Positions 20,251 to 33,472 of a stretch of DNA of 64,000 nucleotides are shown here, piece after piece. The notes under the pieces were generated by a model. It was not told where the DNA came from and searched no databases. It saw only the letters and a program-made list of their open reading frames with translations. Source of the stretch: Metaphire vulgaris (taxonomy: Eukaryota; Annelida; Clitellata; Crassiclitellata; Megascolecidae); NCBI GenBank assembly GCA_018105865.1, contig CM030834.1, forward strand, positions 3,288,115-3,352,114. The letters run 5' to 3'. The number at the start of each line of letters is the position of its first letter. Positions within the stretch are counted from its first letter, which is position 1. Both the position numbers and the translations under genes were made by a program.

Positions 20251-20951
20251 CAGAAGTCACCAAACACTTTTGACGGTGGACCGGATAACTGAGAGAAAGA
20301 CGAGTGCACGCCGAAGGCCTATAATTAATCAGCCTGTTCAATACTTGCAAGCGATAAAGGTAAAAAGAAAGAAGCAAGGAGATGTCACGTTTGTCTTGAA
20401 ATATATAGATAATTAATTGTGGTCTACAGAGAATGATTTATTGCCATGGCCGTCGAGAGAAAATACGGGCCGGGAGACAAATATTGATTCCGGGCCTCTT
20501 ATTTTAGTTTGGTTTTGATCATAGTGAACTTTAAAAAATATTGACAAGCAAAACAAAGGTTAACTTCATATTAAATAAATGATGAAAACCAAAAGAGCTG
20601 TCCTCATATTATTTCCTCTTGTATTTTTTCCCTTTGCAACATATAAATGCTGACAAGCAAAAAATGTCGTCTGACAATGTTGCGGCGGCAATGGGTTAAT
20701 AGTTTTTTTTGGTTAGCACGGGCCCTTTGTTTATCGCCGGGCCCGAGTAAAAATGTACCCCCTGTCACCCCTCTCGTCGGTCCTGTTTATTGCAACATAA
20801 ATTTTACCACAAAGTTATCAACCAAGCAGACGTTAGAAAAAGAATAGCGGCATCGTACCTACAGTTTTATCAAGAAAATTTAGGCGGCGGGTCGGATAAA
20901 CTGACCTCGTGGGCCGGATATGGCCCGCGGGCCGTAATATGGCGACCTCTG
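20251..20951. mobile_element. hAT-like element, 701 bp
   Basis: Ends CAGAAGTCACCA and, inverted at the right, CAGAGGTCGCCA followed by GGCCCGCGGGCC, a composition typical of hAT termini. The flanking 8-mers match only 5 of 8, so the insertion is old or the ends are approximate. Two GACAAGCAAAA motifs inside (20543, 20652). Confidence 0.6.
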
Positions 20952-21344
20952 CCTTAGAGTGGCAGCGACATAGGGGAATTTTACAGGCGCACAATAATAA
21001 TGAATAATAATTATGGATTTTGAAGATTCGCTTTCTCATTTCGAACACAACCGACAATTTTCACATTAGCCCAGTCATTGATATTTAGTTACAGGAGTTA
21101 TCACCACGTTTAAAAGCAGGAGATTTATAATTAACAAGAGCGGTTGAAAACTTCATAATGACTTGCTACTTATGCTCTGCGTAATAATTGTATAGGGCCT
21201 ACCTTATTCTAAGATTTGCTGCTTAGAAATAGTCTATACTACTGTATACTTTAGCGGTAACCTTATGTAATTCGGCGATATAAATTATGTTGCTACTTTG
21301 GATTTTATTGAGCTGTTTAAACGGTACGTACGACTTTGGTATTT

Positions 21345-21345
21345 C

Positions 21346-21378
<33 letters not shown>
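21345..21378. repeat. (TA)n microsatellite
   Basis: TA dinucleotides. Between 20952 and 21519 I see nothing else supportable. Confidence 0.9.
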
Positions 21379-21379
<1 letters not shown>

Positions 21380-22133
21380 TTATTGTGGAAGATTCTCAAT
21401 GAGGTATTATGATAAATAAAACATATTGAGAGACAGCTTACAGGTGCATCTGCGATAGTTGCTCTCACGTAGGCATATCTGCTGAGTAAGGACAAAATGT
21501 TACCTGAACTCCAATTGTATTGGAAAATAATGGTAAACACAGAACGACGGTTCATCATCATCATGTGTCATAGACCTCTTAAAGTCATGCGCAGAAGAAG
21601 GAAGCTGAAAAAATTTGGACGCGTATAGAGGAACAGCTAAGATAGGTCAGCACACTAGTAAAGACATTCCAAAAAAATTGAATGCCTCGATCAAGAAAAA
21701 GAAGGAGACCAAAAAGAAAATGGACGGATGATGTGGAAAAGTGGACAGGACCGTAAATGTCAGGAACAGTCAGGAAAACACAGGATGGACATTGCTGGAA
21801 AAAAAAGTTATGTTGTCACCTCAAAATTGCAGGTAATGAAGGAATACGAAGAAGATTATAGGGATGAAGCATCTATATTGTACTAAGAAATCTAGTACTC
21901 GTGGTATCTGTCGGAAGAAATAGTACCAGTTAGAAGTGAGAATTCAAATAAAAAAGATATAGAATTCTATATAGTATATCTCTAAATACTGTTCTTGGGT
22001 ACAGATCGGTCGGAATTGAAAGAAAGCTTTTCACTTCAAACTGAAATTGAGAGCGCTGGAGTGCAATGATTCTTTGCATACTGATGACATGACAAACAGA
22101 TCAATGTTGTTTTCATCGATGTTTTCGGTCCAG

Positions 22134-22457
22134 GTTTTGCTGCTTTGCTCCGGAATACTGCTCTTCGCAGAGGTCAGCAGTTGACGCTGGAGTGCAAAGT
22201 GGAGGGGGGATCGGAGGCTGTATTTCTCGGATGGTTTTACATCCAGGTGGAGAGTGACCGGGAAAAGCCGATATCATCTCCGTCATCCGATGAAGTCTCT
22301 GCTCTTTACGGAGGAAGAGCAAAAGTTACTCGTACAATCGATTCACGTGTGTTGACCGTCGAAAGAGTGCAGTTGAGCGACGCTGGAACATATGGCTGCA
22401 AAACGAAGATGAATTCAACTGTTATGAAACTTGAGAGAGCTCAGGTCATAGTGTTGG
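22134..22457 (+). CDS. Receptor copy 2, exon for Ig-like domain 1
   Basis: 324 nt, phase 1 both sides, acceptor GTCCAG, donor G|GTGAG. Same C-W-DAGTYGC framework as copy 1. Changes are scattered in loops (for example NLEE to DREK, RKK to RAK), plus one inserted codon before the last strand. Confidence 0.86.
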
Positions 22458-23535
22458 GTGAGAAACAGTTATCTGATTATGGGGCCGTCCATAAATGATG
22501 TCACGCACTTTCGGGGGTTCAAATATTTGTGACGATGTGTGACGACGGGGAAAGGGGGGGTTTCCAGAAATATGACGTCACATAATACTAAATATTTTTT
22601 ATTAATACCGCAATGTTATGCTATCGCAAAATTGAACGTATTTTACACTTATAATTATTATACTTCATTAAAAAAGGAATTTGAAAAAGTTTCTGAAAAG
22701 TTTCAACTATAGTAATTACAATGAATATTTTCAAACGAAGCATTAATTTTGACATTGGAAAGCCGACAAGATGACGAAGGAGGGTTAACGCGTTGTGACG
22801 TCATATTTGAGGGATTCTGACATTTTATGACGACGTCTGACGAGGGGGAGGGGTGTGAAAAAACTGTCAAATTCGCTTGACGTCATTTATAGATGGCCCT
22901 ATGGTAAAATCGTGTTAGGCTTAGATATTGAGTTCTTTACAGTTATCCATATTATTATCTAACCTATGTATCAACTAACATTAGAACCAACATTAGTTAC
23001 AGTACCTGACTTGAAAACAGTTAATTGAACTCAGCTGTTTGAGGCAACTTCTATATCTCGACTCGCTAGTTATTGTTTGTTTAGATGGAAATATTCAAAT
23101 AGTCCGACACAATTCGTCCCACATCTTATGCGAAATAATCTACAATGGGCCCTGGATACCGGAACTAAGGCTGTTTGTAATCGAAGCAAGAGACGCATCT
23201 AACAATGCAGGTCCAACTCTTTTCCACAATTGGTCAAATGGAAAGCGGAAGCTGGTCGCCCTTTTGGAGACGAGTTCCTTTGGCGATAACCACAGCTACA
23301 GCTGTCAGTTGAGTTTTGCCGATCGGTCGCTGCCATTCAAGCATTTCGTGACCAATGTCCCTGCCTACGAGGACAGCGCCATCTGTGGGTCAGGCACCGT
23401 TGACGACAGGTGCGAAGGGTCGTCTGGGCAGACGACATCTGCAACGCGGGAACTGCCGAGTAAGCAAAACTAAGGGAATTCACATCGCTAGAGTTTCATA
23501 ATATTTTGCTATTTACTGAAGCTTCTGTCGCGATC

Positions 23536-23588
<53 letters not shown>

Positions 23589-26305
23589 CATCATCATCAT
23601 CAACAGCGTCATCATCAAAATTGTGTAATCTGCATCTGGGTATTTCGCATTTGCTACCACCATGCAGATCGCTTTTTGTATTTATTCTTAGGCCTTTGTT
23701 TTCACATTCTTCTGTCAACCTGTCTAATAGAGTTTACAATTTTGCTTCCAAATTTGCGATCAGAGTTGAGCTGAGCTGTTGATAAAAGTCCGCTGTAGTA
23801 AAGGATTATGGAAGGCACTAGTTTGGCCAGTTGCAACCTGCTCTGAGAGTTGGACAATAAACAAAGGTGAACGTAGAATAGACGCGTTTGAAATGAAGGG
23901 ATATCGCCAAATCTTGAGAGTCTCGTGGACAGCAAAAAAAGCTGACGAATGAGTGTTAGAACATGCGGGAGAAACAAGACATTTGCTGAACAACATAAAG
24001 AAAAGGAAAATCAGTTACTTTGGACACATTGTGAGAAAAAGACTTAGCCTATGTATGGAAAAAGAATAAATACAAGGGACACTAACAGACCGAGAACGTC
24101 TTGGCTGGAAAATGTAATATTCTGGACTGGACTGCCGTTGCAAAAATTATTACGGGAGATGGAAGATATACAGAAGTGGAAGATGACGGTTCATTGTGTG
24201 GACCATGCGTCCAGCATAAGCCTGTATGTTGAAGCCAGCTGTGGACGATATATTTGTTAACGCGCAACCAATGCGTTTGCGATAGGCGACATCCAAGCGA
24301 CAGCCAAGGTGATAGCATTCGAATCGAACACGTTTCGTTTAATTTATAATGAAATCATTGAACAAAATAATCATTGAAAGTTTGCTGTAATCATGCCATC
24401 GTGTGCAGCTATTTCAAATATGGGATTTTCTGGGCTTCCTTTTTTAAAGAAGCAATCTGGGCTTTTTCCTATGTTTTGCGTGAATACATATGGCGGATAG
24501 GCTCCGTCCACACGCCCATAGCTCAGAGGCGTCATTTGGGGGGAGGGCTGGGGGGCCGTAGCCCCCAAGAAAATGAAAGTATTAATTTATAATGTACTAA
24601 TGTGCAAAGAATTGCAAAAATTGCCAAAAAAATATTTTAAAAATTGCAAATTTTACAACATTCGCCCTAAAATTTGCCAAAATTGCTCAAAATTTGCAAA
24701 AAATTTGCAAAAAATTGCCAAAAATGCCTAAAATTTGCCAAAATTTGTCAAAAATTTGCAAACAAATTTTCTCGCCCCCAAGAAAAGTGTGAAATGACGC
24801 CACTGCCATAGCTGGCTTCAGTCGTTAAGCAAGCCTGCTTAGGCTCAGGCGCTCTCCTGGATATCATTCCTCCAAGGTGTGGCCCAACGTCGGATCGAGG
24901 ATGGCTAACAACAGAACACAGTATATTACGAGAACTGAAACTGTGTTGACATTTTGCCGTTATTATTATTATTATTTGTGATTAGTTGACCAATTAATTG
25001 CCAACACAAAGAGCAAATAGGCCCTAATGCATGAATTAGGGCCTAAAAACAAAGCAATTTCAAAAGCGAAACGTGAAATTCACTGAATTGTCATTGCACT
25101 TGACATTTCCAAATATAATCAAGCAGCATTATTACTGTGCGACTGCTGATCAAAGTAGAGCGAAACCAAAGGTCATCGCGTTCACTGATGTAAACGAGGG
25201 TAACATCGTAACACTAACGCATGAGGATGACGACTTTCTGAGTCTTTCTCTATAGATGAAAGTAAAGAATAACAATTCGCGTCGGGGCTGAACTATCGTA
25301 AGAGAACTAAATGGTAAGCGCTTTCAATTTTTTTCTGCCATCGGGTGAACGACAGTGACTGCAGCCTTTCCCTCGACGCCTTTCTTTTCACTGAGTAAGC
25401 ACCCAACATACCTGTACTCATTCATGAGCAATAAAATGCCATTAGCTGCATATGTTAGCCTAATAAATGAACAGTGTTAATTGATGTTTCCAGCAGAATA
25501 TCCCTTACTGAACAGTTCTTCAACTATAGGCCCATTTGCTGTTACATCCTGTGTGCTGTTTGTACTTCTTGCAATTGGAACGGTCTATTTAGTGCATCTA
25601 AAGAAAAGACGAACAGGTCAGTCAATTAGAAGATATAGCAATAAACTTAACAATTACCAATTCCTTAAAATTCCAGCAAAGTGGAGTAGCATGTGGAAAA
25701 TGCTAAATGCTGAGGAAATAATTTTACAAACGACCAGGGTTGGAGTTTCCAAGGGGGAGGTTGAAACCCCCAGCTAACTTTGCAGCCCACCCAAAAATCG
25801 CATATCGGGTACATGCAGTTCCTGTCATTCATTGAATTTCAGTCCTCAACCCCCCTCAACCCAAATTTCACAACTCCAACACTGCAAACGACATTCTCCA
25901 GTTTTTCAGTAATTTGAATATTTTCAAAGTTTTGCATTTCGAAAAATCATCGTAATATTCTGCAATGCTAATTGGCTATCACGTGTCAATCTCATTGTCC
26001 GGTTCCTGCATCACATTAACGCCAATTCTACTTTGCTTTGATGGGTAGGTGAAGATAGGGCAGAGCGGGGTATTGGAGATCCGCCGATTTCTACTGAGAA
26101 TCTTCACCTGGAGCCTCTGTCTGATCTCAGCGCTTCGAAACCAAACAGCAACGCACCAGTCGTCAGTGACACGACACAAGAACACCATCGCCAAGAAGAA
26201 CGAAGCGAATTCGAATTGTCTCAAACAGACAATTACGAAATATTAGAAGGTCGGGAGATTTCTGGCCCTAGCATTTATAGTCGATTGAAAAAACCAGTGG
26301 CGTAG
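22134..26305 (+). CDS. Ig-domain type I membrane receptor, copy 2 (four 3' exons)
   Basis: Gene-level entry for exons 22134-22457, 23085-23459, 25494-25616 and 26049-26305, paralogous exon by exon to 4041-7035 with conserved phase-1 junctions and no internal stops. By position this is the orphan copy: its 5' exon was probably not duplicated, and no signal-peptide exon is visible between 18205 and 22134. It could be used as an alternative 3' cassette from the upstream first exon. The tail is shortened by a MITE that donates the stop codon. Confidence 0.75.
22481..22899. mobile_element. MITE with GGGGCCGTCCATAAATGA ends
   Basis: Copy 2 equivalent of 4385-4802, again bounded by TAT on both sides. 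Confidence 0.75.
23085..23459 (+). CDS. Receptor copy 2, exon for Ig-like domain 2 and stalk
   Basis: 375 nt, open, phase 1 both sides, donor A|GTAAGC. It conserves the cysteines (SSHILCEI, YSCQLSF) and the tryptophan. Against copy 1 it differs at about 20 nucleotides, of which about 17 alter the protein. The Ser/Thr-rich last third is identical. Confidence 0.82.
23537..23590. repeat. (AAT)n microsatellite followed by ATC units
   Basis: Perfect AAT repeats then CATCATCAT. Same intron position as the (ATC)n in copy 1. Confidence 0.93.
23690..24260 (+). pseudogene. RT C-terminal LINE fragment
   Basis: Frame-broken plus-strand remnant: pieces such as RPRTSWLEN (near 24090) and KRKISYFGHI-like text near 24005 match the end of RTE/craniate-type reverse transcriptases. 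Copy 2 only. Confidence 0.6.
24524..24805. mobile_element. hAT-like MITE, 282 bp
   Basis: Ends CAGAGGCGTCATTT and AAATGACGCCACTG, with a perfect 8-bp duplication CCATAGCT (24516-24523, 24806-24813). The centre is made of AAATTGCCAAAA-like repeats. Absent from copy 1. Confidence 0.9.
25494..25616 (+). CDS. Receptor copy 2, transmembrane exon
   Basis: 123 nt, phase 1 both sides. Hydrophobic helix IGPFAVTSCVLFVLLAIGT then YLVHLKKRRT. Donor G|GTCAGT as in copy 1. Confidence 0.82.
26049..26305 (+). CDS. Receptor copy 2, cytoplasmic tail exon with YxxL pair
   Basis: 257 nt; about 85 residues. It retains YEIL-x10-YSRL but has His where copy 1 has the first tyrosine (NLHLEPL). After YSRLKK the frame runs into the MITE at 26295, whose CAGTGGCGTAG end encodes the last residues and the TAG at 26303-26305. 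The ancestral C-terminus (still present in copy 1, ending NFED) lies beyond the insertion and is lost. Confidence 0.75.
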
Positions 26306-26595
26306 CCAGGATTTTCGAAAGGTGGTTTTTTGGTTTTCGTCGTGACCAACTTCGAAAAATCTTGACAAGCAAATAACAGGTCTTCAGCATTATTTTTCGG
26401 CTTTACAGATGCCGACAAGTAAAAAAACTCATCTGCATCTTTCCTCCCTATTATTTCTTTCTCCAGACCATGACAAGCAAAAAACCCTCAAAATCGCTTT
26501 CATAAATAAAAATGCATTAAATCATGTTAAACTAATTTTTCCGTCGGCAGCCAAGGGGGTTTAACCCCCAACGCCCCCTCTTGGCTACGCCACTG
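26295..26595. mobile_element. hAT-like MITE inserted in a coding exon, 301 bp
   Basis: Ends CAGTGGCGTAGCC and GGCTACGCCACTG (perfect 13-bp inverted repeat). Flanks GAAAAAAC and CATAAAAC are each one base from the uninterrupted copy 1 site GATAAAAC, so an 8-bp duplication is clear. Contains GACAAGCAAA motifs at 26364 and 26472. Confidence 0.92.
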
Positions 26596-27218
26596 CATAA
26601 AACAAAATTCTTAAAAATGGACTTTCGAAGATTGAAGAGCCATTGAAACTCCCAAAGAGATGCGTGCTTATGTAAACGTCGCATCAACAGCATCTGCTTA
26701 CAATTGTAATGTTATCTACGTTGAAATCTACAAGCAGTGCTTTTCTATCTGCTTATCATATGATTTCTGACATGATATTGCATCGGTTGTGCCAAGATTT
26801 TTATTAATGAAAATACAATCGATAGACGGAGAATCTATGCATTCAATGATCGTATACAAGAATAGTTATCAATCGGAAATGGAATCCATAAGACTTATCC
26901 AGCGACGGGCAACTAACTAAAAACAGTAGTTAAACTATAACTAAATTTAAACTAGAAATAAGTAGCTAAACTTTTAGTTGCAAACTAACTTTCTAAGATA
27001 GTCAACTAAACGACAAATATATAGTTAAACTTTTTTGCAGGTATCAGGTATGTGTTCATGAAAACATAGACGATGCTCGCAACATGGACATATCAGTGAA
27101 TGAACCATTGAAATCATTAATTATTGTCTATTTAATATTTAAGTCTTAGTCTAGACTGCAGAAACACAAGCTTGTAAAGTTTGTTTGGAAAAAATTACCC
27201 ATACCGATCCGTGGGGGC

Positions 27219-27475
27219 AGGGCCGGATTAAGGTCCGAGTGGGCCTGGTGCTGAGAAAAAAGGCCGTCGCCTATAGTGAAAATCTCTGACAAGCAAAATA
27301 ATAGGTTATCTCCCTTCCAAATCGTGCTGACAAGCAAGAAAAGGTTACCTCCCTTTCAAATCGTGCTGCAAATCGTGCTGACAAGCAAAAAGAAGGTTAT
27401 CTCGAAAATCGGTGGGTCTATTTTCATGATGGGCCGGGGACTACAGCCCTCAGCTCCCGCCTTAATATGGCCCTG
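27219..27475. mobile_element. MITE with CAGGGCCGGATTAAG ends
   Basis: CAGGGCCGGATTAAGG at left and CCTTAATATGGCCCTG at right. Three closely spaced TGACAAGCAA units (27287-27390) are separated by repeats of a TCCAAATCGTGC-type phrase. Flanks do not show a clear duplication. Confidence 0.65.
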
Positions 27476-28192
27476 TCAATTGGCTATGTCACATCGGAAA
27501 TTAATTATAAATGATTTTGTTGTCTATGAAACCTGTCATGCAATGGACCAGATATCTTAAGACGTGGTTAATTCCTCGATCGACTTTACTATATAGGCTA
27601 GCTTTAAAGACGTTGGTGTTAACAGCCAAACTTGAGAAGTTTCTCTTGTAGATGCTAAATTTGCAGCGACTTTGCGGGGTGTCCAGCAGCTATTGCACAG
27701 CCCCTTAGCTCAAATCTAGGGGTGTCCTGACACCCCGACACCCCATGATCTCGGCCTATGAATTTAGTATAAGAAGTTTTTCAAATAAAATATTATAAAC
27801 TGGTTAATTGTTAACTAATGAAATTATCGCACGCCTTAAGAATAGTAACGATTTGCCATGTACGTCCAGTCAATTATCAGGTTTTTCTCGAGTGAAAATT
27901 GTCTGGAATCAAGACATTATTTGTTGCCTGAGATCCTGGGTAGTTGTTTCTAAGTTTGTGGATCTGAATAACGCTGTCGTGTTTAATGTCCTCAAATTTT
28001 ATTGGATTTTCAATCAAATAATGTTTGAGATTAATTCAAATTGAGACAACAGAACATAAAACAACACTAACAATGGCTAAATGCACAGATCTTAATATAT
28101 AAAATTCAGACACTCGAATAAAAAAAGGAAGCCAGCTTTGGAGAGGGACTTCTGAAGAAGTTTCTATTGTAGACCTCTGTCCATTTGTACAG

Positions 28193-28235
28193 CTAAACGC
28201 GGATAATGCGGCTTCGCCTCAGTAAATCATGGCTT
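28193..28235 (-). CDS. Hexosaminidase exon 9 (C-terminus)
   Basis: 43 nt, acceptor TTTCAG, encoding [13 protein letters not shown] then TAG. Identical protein to copy 1 with silent differences only. Confidence 0.72.
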
Positions 28236-28970
28236 CTGAAACCAAAACAATCAATACAATAATAAATACTAACACAAATAAACACCAGAAAACATTAACA
28301 CACACTCATGTATCACATATCACTAGAAAAAGTTAACTGAAAATCGCTAATTATCATTTTAATTTCAAAAGCACGATGTATCATGGTGCAGGTAGTGAAA
28401 TATAAACTGCCAAGCACAAAGTTTCAATCAAAATTAAATAAACACTCAGTATTCAGTTTGTCGAAGTGCTGGAGTTTAAATTCCCATTTGGTAGAGGTTT
28501 AAGTTCCAATGTACATAGATATTGTGGGCTAACACACGCCTGTTATTGGCCTTAATTCAGTACTTACACGACAGAAAAACTCAATTTTTCTGATTTTCCC
28601 AGGGGGTTTCCTTCGTTGTAAGTATTCCAGGTGTTACCACCGTCTGTACTGTACTGCAACAGCGAACCTGGAAACTCGGTGTTTGCTTCAACTATATTGG
28701 CTCTAATCCTAAAATTTCAGGATAAAACTTTCGAGTTTATTGCTAATCAAACAGAAATAATCATATAAAATCAAAGTGTGCTGCATTTCCTGTCATTTCT
28801 GTCGCTATCTGAGTTGAGGACAAATGGAACAGTTTGGACGAGGTGGTAGTGACAGTTGAAACAGTAAACGGATTCAAAGGCTAACTTGGAAAACTAGGTT
28901 ATTGAATGCGGAGAGTTACTACAGCGGTTTTAACACAGGCTTACTTAGCCTCCTAAACCACTTTAAATCA

Positions 28971-29009
<39 letters not shown>

Positions 29010-31110
29010 CTGACAGCATTTGCTAATAAGAAATTACATTAATCAAATTTGCAAAACTTTTACATTTTAACGCGAGTTTATTCATGGCTTTTGGATGGTT
29101 CCATACAAACAATTAAAAATGGAATAAAAAGGCCAATAAAACTAAGTGTTCTGTGACAATATTATGACCGTGCATAAATTGTGCAAATTTGCGCCAAAAT
29201 TCTTCGAAGATGTCATTAATTTTCTCTATCGGTTATTCTATTTTCAACTGATTTGAACCAACCTGAAACCAGGAACCGGGAGCCTGTACTTGATGCCCAT
29301 GCGTTCGAGGAACGGCAGCTCCTTGTATCCCAGGGTATTCGCAAAGTCCGTCCAATCTGCATCGCCCAGCTCTTTCAGTTCTGTCTCGTTGGACGCAGTC
29401 TCCCAATCAGCCATGTGCCAAGCTCTCTCGGCGAACGCCAACAGTCGAGGACACAGCATATACTCGAAATCTTCGTTCGAGAGAATGAATTCTCCCCATA
29501 GACTGGCCTGCATTCCTGTCAGTAAGATCAAATTGAGTATTACCTTACCTTCACCAGGGCCGGATTAAGTAAGTAAGTAAATTTCGTAGATTTATATATA
29601 GCGTTTTGGAAAACAACACAACAGTAGCTGCTTATTCTTAGGCACTCAGCCTTTCTTAAAATAGCCACAGGAAAGGTATGAGGTCAGCCAGGCAATAGTC
29701 AACATCCGAAGAGCAGTGAAGCTAGATTGTTACAACTATGGAGGAAATGATTTCAGAAAAAGGAAGGATTTAAGCTTAGACCTGAAGACTTGAGGAGAGA
29801 ATGCAGGAATTATAGGAAAACTGTAAGCTATTTGGGGCCCCCAAGCTAAACATTAGGGACCCTTGACCGATGAAGCGATGAGACCCGTAGGGCCACTCTG
29901 GAATTTTCAGCTAAGGGGACCAATTTGCAGAAATAGGTGACGTCACTAGGCAGTGTTTACGTCCCATTACAGAAATAAGTAAGCAAATTTACACAAATGT
30001 TGCTCCATAAGCAGCATGACAAGAAGACGGGTCACATCGACTGTCCAATTTCAATAAAACGTAGGCCGGTTAACAAACAAATTTTACAGTTGTTTAGGGC
30101 CAATTAAAATTTGGGGCCTTAGGCTGCAGTATGGTCACCTAGGCACTGTCCTTGACCCAGAGCAAAACAAGGAATTCATGACATCGGCAGCCAATGATAA
30201 TTGAAAGTCCTTGTTAAAAGGTACTAAAATGAAGTTAAAAACCTGCAGAGCCTTGACGGCCCCCAAAATGGTTTGCGCTAACCCAGGAGGGGTTAAGGCC
30301 TGTCCATTAATTACGTCAACAAAATAGGGGAGAGGTTCGAAAAAGTTTGACAGTTGTTGACAGGGGAGAGGCCGAGAGAAGTTGACGTCAACAATTTCAT
30401 TTTTTTAAAATAATCAGAAAAATAGGAAACTTCATGGAATACTATTTATTACAGCGGAAAAACGCCTGACAAGCAGAAAAAGGGCAACTAACCAATGATG
30501 TTTTGTGGACTTTCAAGTTCTATACAATCCTTAAAATTCAGGGCACGACAACTTTGCTCTTTGGAGAATGTAGAATTTCTGGGGGAACCTAATTCTCCAG
30601 TGAACATGAAGTCAAACACCGATCGCGAATCAGTGTTCCTCGTCGCCCAAAACAGTCCTAATTCGTCGCCATCTGGTTCGTAAGGATGATCCAAATAGAA
30701 CTTATGAGCATGCGTCAAAATCACCTTAAACAACGAAGAACATCATTATTAACAAGCGAATACCAATCACCAAGGTAGATGGACTATATTCAAATCAGTG
30801 TTATTCAATAGCAGTATTGGTAATTGTGGTAGTAGTAGTAGTAGTTGTTGTTGTTGTAATAGCAGTAGTAGAGTAGTAGTAGTAGTAGTAGTCGCAGCAG
30901 TAGTATTAGTAGTAGTATATTGGCATAAATAGTAGTAGTAGTTGTTGTATTAGTAGTAGTATAGTAGTAGCAGTAGTAGTAGTCATAGTAGTAGTAATAG
31001 TAGTAGTATAGTGGTAGAAGTAGTAGTAGTATATTGGGTGTAGTAGTATTAGTATCAGTATTACTAGTAGTAGTAATAGTAGTAGTAATATTAATAGTAG
31101 TAGTAGTAGC

Positions 31111-31147
<37 letters not shown>

Positions 31148-33439
31148 TAGAAACAGCAGAAGTAGTAGTAGTGGTAAACTCATTAGAGTCAATATGCTTG
31201 TTGTCGTTGTGCCAGAGTCGTTGATGTAGCGCAATATTGCTTACCTTGTAGCCTCGATTAGCATAACGATAAGCTGTTGTTTCCTTTGGAAACCAAGCAT
31301 TGGCCACAAAGTCTGATTTGTTGCTAATATCTCGATCGTTTACGAAAGCGAATCCGTCTTCCCACATCTGGATTCCTACGCCAAGTTCTTTGCAGATGGA
31401 TGTGATTCGTTTGATGAAATAGTGCCTGAGGTTTCCTTTCAGCTCAGGCGTTTTCTTAACAAGAGCAACGCATGCCGGAGAATCGGTTAAAGCGGCGCCC
31501 GAAACTTCGTCGCCTCCAAGGTGAAGCCTTTTCAGCGGCTGAGTATCCTGATCAAATGATTAAACTTAGCACGATTTAAAGTGGCTTAGAAGGCATTACT
31601 GCCTGTGTGAAAGCCACTAGGGGCACTAACTGGGCCTAAACCCTGACGCTCCAGCGCGTAACCCACTCTGCCATCTTCCGCCCCCTTACCATCGTTTTTA
31701 TTTTGTGTCACATACCGAATACTTAACATTTGCAGTCAATGAAGTGTTTTATATTAACCCGCGTATCAATCAATCAATCGATGGATCGGTCGGTAAGTCA
31801 GTCAGTCAGTCAGTCAATCAACTTCTTTGGAGCCACTATTATAATACCCAGGGCATCAGCCGATGGGCCGATGGCACACCAAATCCTGGCCAAATTAGAA
31901 CCAGATCAACGAGAGAGATATTGTCCCAGTGACGTAGCCAAGGGATGTTGGGGGTTAAAGCCCCCATTGGCTGCCCGACCAAAACATTTTTTCATTGTGT
32001 TTCACACATTTTTCATTTTTAGAGGTTAAACCCCCTTGGCTGCCCGACCCAAAATAATTTCCTTCCAAAATTATTTCCTGTAGAATCTAACAGCTAATGC
32101 AATTAAGTAAGGTGACGACCTTTTTTGCTTGTCATGATTTTTCGAAGTTGGAAATCATAACCTCTCCTTCCGGAAATCCTGGCTACGCCACCGTATTGTC
32201 CAAATAATTGGGTGAGAAAACTACCGAAAATAGTTCAAACCAACGAGGAGCAAGTTTTTAGACCGGATCGGAAAGATGGTGTGTTGACTGTACTTGACCC
32301 TCGTGATTAATTAACCCGACGTCACTTACTCGGTGTAGCGTCATCATTGTTCGGACGATCTCCGTGATAAACGTGTACGTCGACTCAATGCATGGATTCA
32401 TGACCGAATCCCTCTGTTGCGTTACACCAAGGTGCCGGAAAGCGTCTTTAGAGTCTTGCAAAAGGTACTTGCCCGCAATTTCTTCACTGACGTTCTTGCG
32501 TTTCATGCGCAAGTAGCGCACCCGCATCGACTGTACAGCGGCGTGCGCGTGTCCGGGCATGTCGATTTCAGGAATGACTTGGACATGATGAGCGTCGGCA
32601 TACAGCAATATGTCCCGGTAATCCTGGACCGAGTAAAACTGTCTCTTCGGAGAAGTTTCGGTTGGCTCGGACCCATAAAATGGCAAGAGACATCGCTCCT
32701 CCTGTAGGTCGACCTCTCCTTGACCCGACCTGGAACAAAGCTACAACTATAATTGCATTCAAATTGATTCACAATCTTCCAGTAACTATCGACACCGGGG
32801 AGGGGGCACTGGAGCGGGTATCCTATTCCGGTTAGGACCGGTCGCGAGACGTGCCCAACAAGTTGACTTATTGGGGGGGGGGTAGGATGCACAATTGAAA
32901 ACGATACGTGAATGCGTTAAGAATACTTGACATGTTTTTGTTCGTCAGATATTCTACCCAAAAATGTCTATGTGTCCCTATTCAAGAATCCTGGTTACGC
33001 CACTGGATATCAATCATGACTATCATTGTAATATTCGGTTTAAATTGCATAGGGCTAAGCCTATGTGTGAAACCGGTTGGTTATATTCGCGCTAATAGCC
33101 AAACGATGTCGCGTAGGACAGCTCTCTCAATGAATTCAGTTGTCTATCTTGAACAACCGTAATTGTTATATTTGTCACACAACAGCGATGTTCAATTCGT
33201 TGAAATAAGGGGCCTTAACTCCCTGATGATCGAGGACGCTGCCCTCAAAGTGGTTGGGTCTTGTCTGGCCGACCCTAAGTGGTGGTCGAAAATACCAATT
33301 TGATAGTTGCCCACCCCAAAAGTGCCTTGAAGAACTCTGCTATGGCCAATTTGAAACAAGCGAAGTTAGTCGATACATTTTCGCTAAGGTGTCTGCATTA
33401 AGTTTTGCTAGTCAGAAATCATTTAAAACGAGACGAAGT

Positions 33440-33472
<33 letters not shown>

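Larger units (their letters stand above)
21520..32800. repeat. Tandem segmental duplication, copy 2
   Basis: Partner of 2781-18205, same orientation. It lacks the copy 1 insertions listed there and has its own: a LINE fragment at 23690-24260, MITEs at 24524-24805 and 26295-26595, and a tract at 26903-27480. Its left end carries the RTE remnant (21520-21830). Its right end lies in hexosaminidase intron 3. Confidence 0.93.
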
